A stretch of DNA of 64,000 nt, taken from contig JASXTE010000009.1 in NCBI GenBank assembly GCA_030280995.1, forward strand, positions 32,837,501 through 32,901,500, read 5' to 3'. Made by a program: the position numbers and the translations under genes. Origin of the DNA: Hemileia vastatrix (taxonomy: Eukaryota > Basidiomycota > Pucciniomycetes > Pucciniales > Zaghouaniaceae). This document shows, piece by piece, positions 19,467-28,627 of the stretch. The first letter of the stretch is position 1. Each line of letters begins with the position of its first letter. Under the pieces are notes generated by a model. That model made no database searches, was not told the origin of the DNA, and saw only the letters and a list, made by a program, of their open reading frames with translations.

Positions 19467-19977
19467 ATTGGGGGTCTTTCCTTATATTTTACTTATTATT
19501 TAGTATAAGCCTTGGGACGTGATTTTTACCTTAGTACAACTCAAAATTAACCAAATATTTGGGTCTGCTGCATATTAGTGGGTCATCATAACTCATTTAT
19601 TTGGGAAAAGAACCCTTAAAATAATTGTACTAATTTTTTATCATAAAAATTAGATATTTACAGTAGTAACTGTACCCAATATAAACCCAATTTCACTTGG
19701 TATTTGGACACCAATATAACACCCAATAAAATTGGTATTTGGCTAAAGCTTGGTAAGCTAATTATTCACCCTTATAGAGGTCTAGTTAAACTTATTATTA
19801 TATTTTTAAAAGATTTTTTCGAATTTTTCTTATATTTTATTTAAATAAATAAAGATATAAATTCAGGGTAAGCTCCATTGCTTTTTTATTAGTAATATAA
19901 TTGCTAATATTATTTGTCTACTAATTCCACAGAGTTTTTTCCTTTTGTAGACGTAAAAGATTGTTATTCTGAACAAT
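19467..19977 (+). other. Leader of element C with putative primer binding site
   Basis: Begins aTTGGGGGTCTTTCC, matching the post-LTR sequence of B. AT-rich and without the TTGAC...AGTCC repeats seen in B and D. No gene seen. Confidence 0.5.
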
Positions 19978-21237
19978 ATGAGTGCTCCCCAGGATAGTGT
20001 AAGTGAACAGCCTGCTTATAATACCAGGTCTAAAGCTAATAAAAACTTTCCAGGACATCACCATGGAGGGACAACAGTACCCCCAGCCAGAAAGCATGAG
20101 TATAGAGGAAAAGGACGCCCTCTTAAAAAAGATAACTATCAAAAAGACGTCTCCTCCTCTTCAGGATCAACTGTCCCACCTGGCCAAACAGGTTCTGAAG
20201 CTAGAGGAATCAAAATCTCTCATGTTCAAAGAGGTAGAGCAGTTGCAAAACAATTGCAAGGTAGGATTTCAGCAGATGAATCAGGCAATGGCAGAATTAA
20301 AGGGAGGCCAGCCCAATCAATCAAATCAGCAACCCCCTACCCAAGGAGGGTCCACTCACTCCCAGGAGAAAATCCTGGTAGACAAATGGAAATGGGACTG
20401 GTTTCACCAACAGTGGACAAGCCACAGTTGCAACAGGGATCCGCCCCCTCATCTGACTTCCTCAGCTCACCCTTACAAGGGAAAAAAGCGCCAAAAATCA
20501 GGACTGGCAACCATCCCTTGGTAAGTAACTTACCCTCTCAGATTAGACATAATACTGATAATTACAATATAGGTAATTCTATTGATGTTAAATCTGTACA
20601 ACAAATAGAGGAGGATTTAAAAAATTTAGGTTTTAGAGTAGATACACCTGACTTGTCTTTTGTCCATAATAACAGTACTATATACAATGATAATACAGTT
20701 AATCCTCAGTTGCAACCACCTACTAGTGAGATGAGAAGTTCACAGGAGAGTGAGAGAATTGAAAAGGAGGACATAGAATATTTTAACAATAATCCAACTG
20801 TCCATAGAATTGTTTCAGCATTGTGGAATAGAATGACTGATTATGAGGAACAGACAGTTAAGCTCACTAGTGATACAATTTCATCCTTGACATTGAACAT
20901 TTCTCAATTAGCAACACGTAATAAAGAATTAGAGAAAGAACATTTGCCTCTAACTCTTAAATATGATTCATTGAGTAATAAATATAATGACCTTTCAAAC
21001 AAATTTTGTGAGTTAGAAAAATTATATGAAACACACTTATTAAAGACTGAATCAAGAACAAAGTTATCTTTTGCCCAGACAAATAAAAGTGTCTCTGAGT
21101 TGCTACAAAGATTAACTAAAGTTGAGATTGAAACTGCCAATCTACTAATAAACCAGGATAATCATAAGTATAATCAATATAATAATAATCCTTTCATTGG
21201 CAAAAGTGAATCTCATTCCTTCCCTGTACCACCATAA
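19978..21237 (+). CDS. 5' gene of element C: unspliced Gag leader of Gag-Pol; spliced, a small coiled-coil protein ending at 20524
   Basis: The ATG at 19978 starts 7 codons, then an intron (19999-20053). Retained, the same frame stays open for 419 codons to TAA 21235, and that stop is the only break before pol in the same frame. Spliced, the frame runs to TAA at 20522-20524. It contains a KKITIKKTS segment and a coiled coil about 20160-20290, DKWKWDWFHQQW near 20382, HPYKGKKRQK, and ends Ile-Pro-Trp-stop. This small protein of about 160 residues matches the parallel frames of B and D. The retained frame further on (about 20600-21150) is helix- and coil-rich, like B residues 180-330, and supplies N-terminal Gag. 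No family is recognised for the small protein. Confidence 0.7.
   Translation: MSAPQDSVSEQPAYNTRSKANKNFPGHHHGGTTVPPARKHEYRGKGRPLKKDNYQKDVSSSSGSTVPPGQTGSEARGIKISHVQRGRAVAKQLQGRISADESGNGRIKGRPAQSIKSATPYPRRVHSLPGENPGRQMEMGLVSPTVDKPQLQQGSAPSSDFLSSPLQGKKAPKIRTGNHPLVSNLPSQIRHNTDNYNIGNSIDVKSVQQIEEDLKNLGFRVDTPDLSFVHNNSTIYNDNTVNPQLQPPTSEMRSSQESERIEKEDIEYFNNNPTVHRIVSALWNRMTDYEEQTVKLTSDTISSLTLNISQLATRNKELEKEHLPLTLKYDSLSNKYNDLSNKFCELEKLYETHLLKTESRTKLSFAQTNKSVSELLQRLTKVEIETANLLINQDNHKYNQYNNNPFIGKSESHSFPVPP
19999..20053 (+). other. Intron 1 of element C (55 nt, 1 mod 3)
   Basis: GTAAGT donor at 19999 and TTTCCAG acceptor ending at 20053. Splicing joins codon 7 to GACATCACCATGGAG, giving the conserved D-I-T-M exon start. 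Retention keeps the Gag-Pol frame open. Confidence 0.72.
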
Positions 21238-24200
21238 TTAAAACCATCTGTTGGTAGTGTCAAATCTGAAAATGTAAGTCACAAATCCGTGCAGGAAGAA
21301 ATACAAGACCATTTATCAAAAGTGAATGAGTTGTTGAATTTACCTAAGATTAGTGAGATAAAATCCAATCAGAAGAACTGGCCTAAAATAGATCAGTACC
21401 CAACTTATGATGGGGAAGCCAGCTCTGATTGGCAACATTTTATTCAAAGAATTGACAACTTGAAATTCTCATATAAGTTACCAGATGAAGAGATAACATC
21501 AAAATTAATTTCTTTATTTAAGGATGTTGCTTTATTATGGTTTGAAGCTGTCTTAAGTGAGGGTAGAGACTACTCTTGGGCTGAATGGAAACAACTTATT
21601 GAAAAACAATTTGGAGGTTCTAAATTCAGGCTTACTCAGCAGAGACTGTATGAGAAGACTAGGTATAATCCGTTGAATGGTGACAAACCTATGGTATTTT
21701 TAATGAATTTAAACAAAATATTAAAAGCCATTGAGCCTCATATGGATTTTAAATTATGGAAAGATAAGATAATATACAAATTACCTATATCTGTCAGAGA
21801 CATTGTTGTAGCTAGAACATTAAATGTTACTGAATATTCTGACTTTATTAATATTTGCAATGAAATATTATTAAACCATAAGTATGAATCAAGGTATTCC
21901 ACTTATAAGCAAAATGTTGAACCTGTAAAAACTCAGAATTCAAAAACACTTCAGGAGAAGCAGAAAAAACCTACTGCACCTTTAGTACCTAAAAAGTATG
22001 AAACAAATACTTGTTATAAGTGTAACAAACCTTGGGTAAAAGGTCACAAATGTGAGAAAAACATAAATATTGTTGAAAATCAACGTGAATCTGAAACTGA
22101 AACTGAAAAAAGTAAAGAATCAAGTGATTATGACAGTAATATCTCATATAGTGATGAAAATGAAGTCTGTATGTTGGAAGATGATTTGTCCATCTTTGAA
22201 AATCCAATATTAAATATGGACTCAAATGAATCTTTAATGAATTTTGAGGATGCTGAAATCATTAAGGATATACAAGCTGATAACTTTAGAATGACACCTA
22301 TCACGGTTCCAGCTATCCTTTCTGGTGAAAATGTTAATATAGTATTGGACACAGGAGCTGCTGGTTCAGTTGTTTCCACTAATACATTACAGAAAATTGA
22401 TAGTGAATATAAGTTTAAGCTTGAACCACTTCAGAATAAAAATTGGAGAGGTTTTGGATCAGTACTACACCCCATTGGTAAATACAAAGCTGCTGTTTTC
22501 TTTAAACACCAACATGGTTATGTAAGGGTAACTTGTGACTTTGTAGTAATGGATAATACAAATTGTAGTAACTGTTTTATCATTGGAAATGATATTCTGA
22601 CTAAATTTGGTGTAAAATTAGACCCTGCTAATTACAATTTTACAATTGGCATGAATGGTAAAAGGAAATTTAAAATAAATTCTTTTAACACAGTCTTACA
22701 CATTGAGTCAGTAACAAATTCCCCGTCTAAAGGAAGAGAATCCAATGAGTTGGAACTTCTGGAAACAGAAATTTCAAAAGCATCATTTGGCACTCAGATA
22801 AGTGAAACTGAGAAAGATAATATTTTGGAATTAATTAAAGCTTTTCCAATGGCTTTTGCACATGGTACAAATGAACTTGGCCTTGTAAAAGATCATGAAA
22901 TGAAAATTAGTTTAACCTGTGATATGGATAATATTCCTGCTAGTCTTAAAAAGAAACCATACCCTGCTTCACCAATGAAGAGGAAAGAAATAGAGGATAA
23001 TATTAAGATGTTATTAAAAATGAACATTCTTGAGAAGGTTGAAACTACACCAAAATATTGTGTAATATCACCAGTGCTGATTTCTTATGAACAAGATAAA
23101 GCAAGACTGTGCGGTGATTATAGAGCATTAAATACATTTACAGTAGATGATATTTATCCCTTGCCAAGGATTGCCTCTATACATGCTACCCTTAAAGGTG
23201 CTAAATATATAAGTTGCCTAGATGGAAATAAAGGGCACCATCAAATTCCTGTTGAAAAGAATTCACAGAACTTTTTGTTGATAACAACACACATGGGAAT
23301 TTATAAGTATGTCAGAATGCCATTTGGACCAAAAAATGCTCCATCAGTATTTCAGAAGTTAATGGATATAACATTCCATAATGAAATGATTGAGGGATGG
23401 TTAATGGTATACATTGATGACATCATAGTGTTCTCTAAAACTTTTGATGAACACTTAATACATTTAAGGAAAGTATTTCAGAAAATGGATGAAATAAAAA
23501 TGACCCTTGCATTGAAAAAATGTAAATTTGGGTTTGAATCTTTAAAAGTGCTTGGTCATATTGTATCTGGCTTACAAATATGTGTAGACCAAAATAAAGT
23601 GGCTGCAATAAAGAATATTGGCATTCCTCAAAATGTGAAGGATGTACAATCTTTTCTTGGAATGTGTGGTTATTATAGACAATATATAAAAAACTACCAA
23701 TCAATTGCTGCACCACTGACCACACTGATAAAGAAATCAGAAGCTTTCATTTGGAATAATGAAAGACAACAAGCTTTTAATAAGTTGAAAGAATGTTTAA
23801 TGACAGCTCCTATCTTGGGATTACCAGATTTCCAATTACCTTTTGTATTATATACAGATGCAAGTTTTATTGGACTGGGTGCTGCTTTGCATCAAAAACA
23901 ACTTATTGAAGGTAAAATGTCAGAAGTAGTAATCTGCTATATTTCACGTACTCTGAGAAGTGGTGAATTGAAATATGGTGCTACTCAACTTGAATGTTTG
24001 GCAGTAGTATGGGCTCTTGAGAAGCTACATTATTACCTTGAAGACCAAAAATTTGAGTTAATAACTGACTGTAGTGCAGTTAAGTCACTCTTAAACATGA
24101 AAACTCCTAATAGACACATGTTTAGATGGCAATTAGCTGTACAAGAATACAGAGGACGGATGACTATTACACATAGAGCAGGAACCTTGCACTCTAATGT

Positions 24201-25845
24201 AGATCTGTTATCTAGAGTACCTCTGCCTAATAATGATGATAATCCTGCTTATTTTCCTGAATCAGAGATTATTAACATTTATGGCATTTATATTGTAGAT
24301 CTTGAGGATGAATTTATGCAATCAATTCTTGATAATTATAATTCAGATCCTGACTTAAGTAAATTAACTACAATATTAAATGATCCATCTAATGCTTCAA
24401 TGAATGTTTTAATAAAAACATTACCAATTAAGTATAAAGAGGCATTAGAGAAAGGAAAATTTTCCATTGAGGATGGTTTTATATATTACAGGAAAAAATT
24501 AAGTAATGTAATTGTAATTCCCCCTTCAATGAAGGAGTTAATGTTAAGTATATGTCATGATGATATATTAGCAGGTCATTTTGACTATCATAAAACATTA
24601 ACCAGAGTAAAAAACACAGCGTGGTGGATCAACATGTCTGAGGATGTTCAGAAATATGTTGAAACATGTGATTCTTGTCAAAAATCTAAAAGATTAACAG
24701 GAAAAAGAGCTGGTTTATTACAACAAATTGAGCAACCAAAAGCTCCATGGGAAATCATTAACATGGACTTTGTAACAGGTTTGCCAATAGCAGGGCATAA
24801 GAGTTATAACTCCTGCTGGGTAATTGTAGATAGATTTACAAAGATGTGTAAATTTATTCCTACCCACAAAGAGGTTTCTGCAAAGGACTTAGCTTTTTTA
24901 TGGTGGACACAAATGTTAAATACAGCAGGTTTCCCCAAAGCAATAGTTTCTGACAGAGATCCTAAATTTACTTCTGAGTTCTGGACGTCACTTATGGATG
25001 TTTCAGGGTGTCAATTAAAACTTTCTACAGCACACCATCCACAAACTGATGGGCTAGCAGAAAGAATGATACAAACCTTAGAAGATATGATAAGAAGATA
25101 CTGTGCTTTTGGTCTTAATTTTAAAGACAATGACAAATTCACGCATGATTGGGTAACCCTTATCCCAGGTTTAGAATTTGCATATAATAGTACAGTACAT
25201 TCTGTCACTGGCAAAAAGCCATTTGAGTTATGGTTGGGTTATGTACCTAATACCCCTGCTAAAACTCTTAATAAGTTACCTAGATTGGATATTCATCCAG
25301 GTACTAAATCTTTTCTTCAGATGCAGGAATTATGCAGAAAACATGCTCAAGAATGTATAAATAAGGCTTTTGAGTATGAAAAGAAAAGATGGGATAAAGC
25401 CCATAAAGAACAAATGTTCAAAGAGGGTGATGAAGTCCTTATTTCAACGCTACATTTCAATTTAAATGGTAATGTTAAATTGAAGGATCCATTCATTGGA
25501 CCATTTGTAGTTAAAAAGATGGTTGGTAATAATTCTGTTGAGGTTATTCTATATGCACCTTATGATAGAAAACATCCAGTATTTCCTATTTCTCTTATAA
25601 AACCATACCATTCTAATGATACTGCTCTCTTTCCAAGAAGATCAGGAAGGCATAAACAGCAACCTGAAGAAATAGTGGAAAAAGCAGAAATTGAAAAGAT
25701 ACTTAAAAAGAGACACCTTACTAAAGAAAAGGGAGTTGAGTATCTATTAAGATTTAAAAATAAATCAAGTGAATATGACCAGTGGATTCCAGAAAATGAA
25801 ATCTCTGATCTTAAAAATCTCTTGAAAAAATTTAAATCTAAATAA
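21238..25845 (+). CDS. Gag-Pol of element C (Gag, protease, RT, RNase H, integrase, chromodomain)
   Basis: In the same frame as the 419-codon ORF, separated by a single TAA at 21235. Its nominal start (21289) is GTG, so it is not an independent gene. Counting from 21289: Gag about residues 15-205, zinc knuckle CYKCNKPW...GHKC about 241-254, protease Asp-Thr-Gly at 354, RT YIDD 708-711, RNase H, integrase HHCC, then Asp 1160, Asp 1222 and Glu 1258, and chromodomain about 1461-1515 (EYLLRFKNKSS, DQWIPENEI). B is clearly homologous throughout. Everything catalytic is present. The single stop may be a recent mutation (CAA to TAA would do) or a readthrough site. B has no stop there, so mutation is more likely. 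Confidence 0.92.
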   Translation, partial: LKPSVGSVKSENVSHKSVQEEIQDHLSKVNELLNLPKISEIKSNQKNWPKIDQYPTYDGEASSDWQHFIQRIDNLKFSYKLPDEEITSKLISLFKDVALLWFEAVLSEGRDYSWAEWKQLIEKQFGGSKFRLTQQRLYEKTRYNPLNGDKPMVFLMNLNKILKAIEPHMDFKLWKDKIIYKLPISVRDIVVARTLNVTEYSDFINICNEILLNHKYESRYSTYKQNVEPVKTQNSKTLQEKQKKPTAPLVPKKYETNTCYKCNKPWVKGHKCEKNINIVENQRESETETEKSKESSDYDSNISYSDENEVCMLEDDLSIFENPILNMDSNESLMNFEDAEIIKDIQADNFRMTPITVPAILSGENVNIVLDTGAAGSVVSTNTLQKIDSEYKFKLEPLQNKNWRGFGSVLHPIGKYKAAVFFKHQHGYVRVTCDFVVMDNTNCSNCFIIGNDILTKFGVKLDPANYNFTIGMNGKRKFKINSFNTVLHIESVTNSPSKGRESNELELLETEISKASFGTQISETEKDNILELIKAFPMAFAHGTNELGLVKDHEMKISLTCDMDNIPASLKKKPYPASPMKRKEIEDNIKMLLKMNILEKVETTPKYCVISPVLISYEQDKARLCGDYRALNTFTVDDIYPLPRIASIHATLKGAKYISCLDGNKGHHQIPVEKNSQNFLLITTHMGIYKYVRMPFGPKNAPSVFQKLMDITFHNEMIEGWLMVYIDDIIVFSKTFDEHLIHLRKVFQKMDEIKMTLALKKCKFGFESLKVLGHIVSGLQICVDQNKVAAIKNIGIPQNVKDVQSFLGMCGYYRQYIKNYQSIAAPLTTLIKKSEAFIWNNERQQAFNKLKECLMTAPILGLPDFQLPFVLYTDASFIGLGAALHQKQLIEGKMSEVVICYISRTLRSGELKYGATQLECLAVVWALEKLHYYLEDQKFELITDCSAVKSLLNMKTPNRHMFRWQLAVQEYRGRMTITHRAGTLHSNVDLLSRVPLPNNDDNPAYFPESEIINIYGIYIVDLEDEFMQSILDNYNSDPDLSKLTTILNDPSNASMNVLIKTLPIKYKEALEKGKFSIEDGFIYYRKKLSNVIVIPPSMKELMLSICHDDILAGHFDYHKTLTRVKNTAWWINMSEDVQKYVETCDSCQKSKRLTGKRAGLLQQIEQPKAPWEIINMDFVTGLPIAGHKSYNSCWVIVDRFTKMCKFIPTHKEVSAKDLAFLWWTQMLNTAGFPKAIVSDRDPKFTSEFWTSLMDVSGCQLKLSTAHHPQTDGLAERMIQTLEDMIRRYCAFGLNFKDNDKFTHDWVTLIPGLEFAYNSTVHSVTGKKPFELWLGYVPNTPAKTLNKLPRLDIHPGTKSFLQMQELCRKHAQECINKAFEYEKKRWDKAHKEQMFKEGDEVLISTLHFNLNGNVKLKDPFIGPFVVKKMVGNNSVEVILYAPYDRKHPVFPISLIKPYHSNDTALFPRRSGRHKQQPEEIVEKAEIEKILKKRHLTKEKGVEYLLRFKNKSSEYDQWIPENEISDLKNLLKKFKSK

Positions 25846-25958
25846 TACTGTTCATTCAGTATATGTATTATAAAAAAAAAAAAAAAAAAAAAATTATTTT
25901 ATTATTTCATTCCTTAAGATTAATTAAAATGTCTTAACATTTTTTTTATTGTTTTTTT

Positions 25959-25970
25959 GGGGTGAGGGAG
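25959..25970 (+). other. Polypurine tract of element C
   Basis: GGGGTGAGGGAG directly before the 3' LTR, as in B. A 21-base A-run lies upstream at about 25872-25892. Confidence 0.8.
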
Positions 25971-27147
25971 TGTCAGCCTAAATATCCTTAGTACTGAGTA
26001 TTTCTTATGCTTAAAATAAGATAACCTTAACTAGATTAAGCTTATATCTTAAAAATAAGGTTAAAATAATAATATATATTATTTTATTATATATATATAT
26101 AATTATTATTCTATTATATAATTTATAATAGTTTAAATAGCTTATCCATGGCCTAATAATACTTATTAAGGTGTTAATGGAGTCATAATATACTTATCTT
26201 AAGTGATATGAAGTAATTATTGACATACATAAGCTTATATGTATACATAAATATCATATTCAGTGAAATATGCAGTATATTATGTATATTTAGGTATATA
26301 AGTGGGTTTTAGCCCCTTAATAGCCTATAACCTTTGTTTTTCTGCTTATTTTAGGTCATATGGACGAAATCAGTGGACTCACAACGCCTACGGAAGCATA
26401 GACACCTATATCAGGCGCATACACCCAGTTTGGACAACTAAAATTACTTCCTTGGATGGTTATTCACGGATTTATGGGTTGGAAAGATGTTTTTGGGTTA
26501 ATGTGGATGCTTGGGGATGTTATTGGGGGCTTGGAAATTTTATTTGTTTCCTTTATATGCTTTTAGTTTCATTAAATCTCTTTTTGATCATTTATTTTAC
26601 CTGTTTCTTTATGGTATCCGCTTTTATCTGGGTTTTCTATTTATGGTATGACTCTGTGTTATTATTAATAGTGATGGAGGGTCCTTACTGGAGGTCTGGG
26701 TGTTGAAACTTCTTGAAGTGGACGCCATTGGGAGGTGATGGGCCCTCACAGTGCTGTAATTGCCGGGGATAGCAGTGACATCATCTGGATTGAAGGTCTG
26801 TGCACTCCAGTGGATTTGGGTATAAGTAAGGAGGGATTTTGACGGTTTATTATCATCATTCAATTACTACACTTCAAACAAACACTTCAATACAATTATT
26901 AGTATTCAGAAATATATTATAAAGCCCTTATAAATTGATATTATCTTTATAAAGGCTATAACTATATTTTATTCTTCTATTTTCCACCACTAGCACGCAT
27001 TTAAATCCAAGTATTGTGAGTTTTATTTGAGTATAACTATTCTATTAGTCTTCCCCTGAGGTTTAATCACTAAATCATTTATTAATAAGTAGTAGGACCA
27101 TAAAATAACACTATTATATCATACTTATATACTAGACTATACTGACA
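25971..27147 (+). repeat. 3' LTR of element C
   Basis: 1,177 bp, about ten differences from 18290-19466. Followed by target duplication gttgt and the resumed antisense gene 1 of A. Confidence 0.95.
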
Positions 27148-27152
27148 GTTGT

Positions 27153-27949
27153 TATAAGATGAGGCAGGAGAGGGTGATCTAGAAGTGGATTGATCTCTTC
27201 TGGATGATGCTTTTGAAGGAATGGAACTGTCAGAAGAATAGTTGGCTGATAGAGGAGAGGTGTAGTTTTGTTGCCTTAACTGAGGGTGAAGTTGTTGCTT
27301 TGGTGCGGTGTTGTGTGCTCTGGTTTCTCCCTGAGGTCCTCTGGAAGGTCTCCTAGAAGTTTGGGAAATTTTGGAGTTTTTGGAACTTGGAGAGGTTGGC
27401 TGCATTGCTCTGTGAGCAGTGGGAGATGGCTTCCTGGAGTTGCTTTTGTTGATTGGAGGAATTTCGCTGTTTTCTGGTTGTTTTTGGAGGTTTTGAGCCT
27501 GATTTTCACTGTATAGTGAGGCAGGCGGGCTGCCTAGACATGGTCTAGCAGCCTAGGAGCTGATTTTGAAGCTTTTGGAGCTAAGTTAGCAGAGATAAAA
27601 GCTGTTTCTTGGGAAATAAAAGCAGGCCTTTTTGGAAGATTTCTGGAAACTGAGTTCTGGGATCTTCTGGATAGTGCTGAGGATAAAGATAAAGAGGCTG
27701 GACCAAGATCTGGGGATATGGAAGGGGATATGGAGAGGTATTTATGAGAAGGAAGAGGAGGAGGAATAGGGTAGTTGGAATCTCTGTCACATTTCTTCTT
27801 TTTGGAGTAGCAAGAATCACAGGCCCTGTTGTAGAATTTGGCTTCAGGAGTTGGAAGAGTGAATGTGCAAGGTCTGCACATGTGGATGCACTTTTTGAAG
27901 GCATAGTCCTTGGGAGCAGTGAAGCAAGGAAGATTTGAGGGTTAAACAT
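27153..27949 (-). pseudogene. Antisense gene 1 of element A, 5' part (zinc-cluster-like N-terminus)
   Basis: On the minus strand the best start is MFN at 27949, followed by a one-base shift into the frame that carries the Cys-rich part. The second half-site reads CDSCYSKKKKC, a CX2CX6C pattern. The first half keeps two Cys (CIHMCRPC) but has Phe where the first Cys is expected. A Ser/Pro-rich tail follows, with a stop at 27534 and further frameshifts. Then comes an Arg/Ser/Pro-rich stretch up to the C insertion, continuing at 18284. It is paralogous to antisense gene 2, which shares MFN, LLP, CT-x-T and the KK-x-C half-site. Its role is probably DNA binding if it ever folded. This copy is dead. 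Confidence 0.6.
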
Positions 27950-28139
27950 CAGGGGATACGGCCATGATCTGTGGTGAGAAAAGATGATGGAAAGAGATAA
28001 GAAGGAGATTTTGTAGGTGATGGGTAGATGATGAAGTGAAAGTTGAAGTTCAGCAAGTTGGCTGTAGGTGTATTCTGTATGAAATTGGCTGCATCTATTT
28101 TATGCCAAATTGCATCAGTCAATCAAGAATTTTATTTGA

Positions 28140-28560
28140 AATCTTGTATCTGGAAGTCCATCAAGACTTTAAACTGAAATCTGGTTTCCGGTAGTCCTCC
28201 AAGAATCCAAACTGGCTGGTTTCAAGAATAGTCAATCAAGACACTAAACTGAAAAATATATGGTTTCAAGAATAGTCCCCCAAGACTTTAAACTGAGGAT
28301 TTTTTGATGGTTTAGTCCCCCAAGACTATAAACTGAGGAATGGGTTTGAAAGATTGGCGGAGGGTATCCACAGGGGGAGCCTCTGAATTTAGCAAAGGCA
28401 AGTTTGGGGGTAATTGATGGGCTGGCAGCTCTATTCACAATTACCCCAGAATGTTAGTTTTTTCTCTGTATCTAAATGTGGTTGATCTCTGCTTCTGGGT
28501 TTATAATTTAGGTTTTTTAGTCCCCCATGACTATAAATTGAGTATGGCCCCCATGACTTA
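28140..28560 (+). repeat. Cluster of AGTCC(C)C-AAGACT-TAAACTGA motifs
   Basis: A 25-30 bp motif (consensus AGTCCCCCAAGACTTTAAAC) recurs near 28151, 28190, 28228, 28273, 28312, 28519 and 28549, at 30-45 bp spacing in the first run. Single copies follow R1 and R2 at 16558 and 16819. It lies between antisense genes 1 and 2. Function unknown. Confidence 0.65.
28360..28449 (+). repeat. Hairpin repeat R3
   Basis: Third copy of the R1/R2 unit, now between the two antisense genes. Arms GGGGTAATTG (28407-28416) and CAATTACCCC (28438-28447) pair perfectly. Relative to R1, a C-G pair is replaced by T-A. Confidence 0.65.
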
Positions 28561-28627
28561 AAACTGAGGGTTGTTTGTGGTTGCATCCTATAGAGGGTGT
28601 GGTCAAGTTTTCTTTTCTGAATCAAAC

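Larger units (their letters stand above)
18290..27147 (+). mobile_element. Element C: chromodomain-bearing Ty3/Gypsy retrotransposon
   Basis: LTRs 18290-19466 and 25971-27147, each 1,177 bp, start TGTCAGCCT, end CTGACA and differ at about ten positions. The 5-bp target duplication gttgt lies at 18285-18289 and 27148-27152. It is inserted into antisense gene 1 of A. The interior resembles B in gene order, intron, Gag-Pol and purine tract. It is somewhat older than B by LTR divergence. Confidence 0.95.

Noticed and set aside
20162..20500. Minus-one frameshift site (AAAAAAG at about 20482) as the route from the small ORF to Gag-Pol in C
   Set aside because: The heptamer is not kept in B or D, and intron retention already gives the right frame. 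Not excluded, but less favoured.
21289..21291. Start codons of ORFs at 778, 994, 2101, 13218, 21289, 38514 and 40736
   Set aside because: These are GTG or TTG codons after a stop or frameshift, not plausible eukaryotic starts. The ORFs are continuations of upstream frames.
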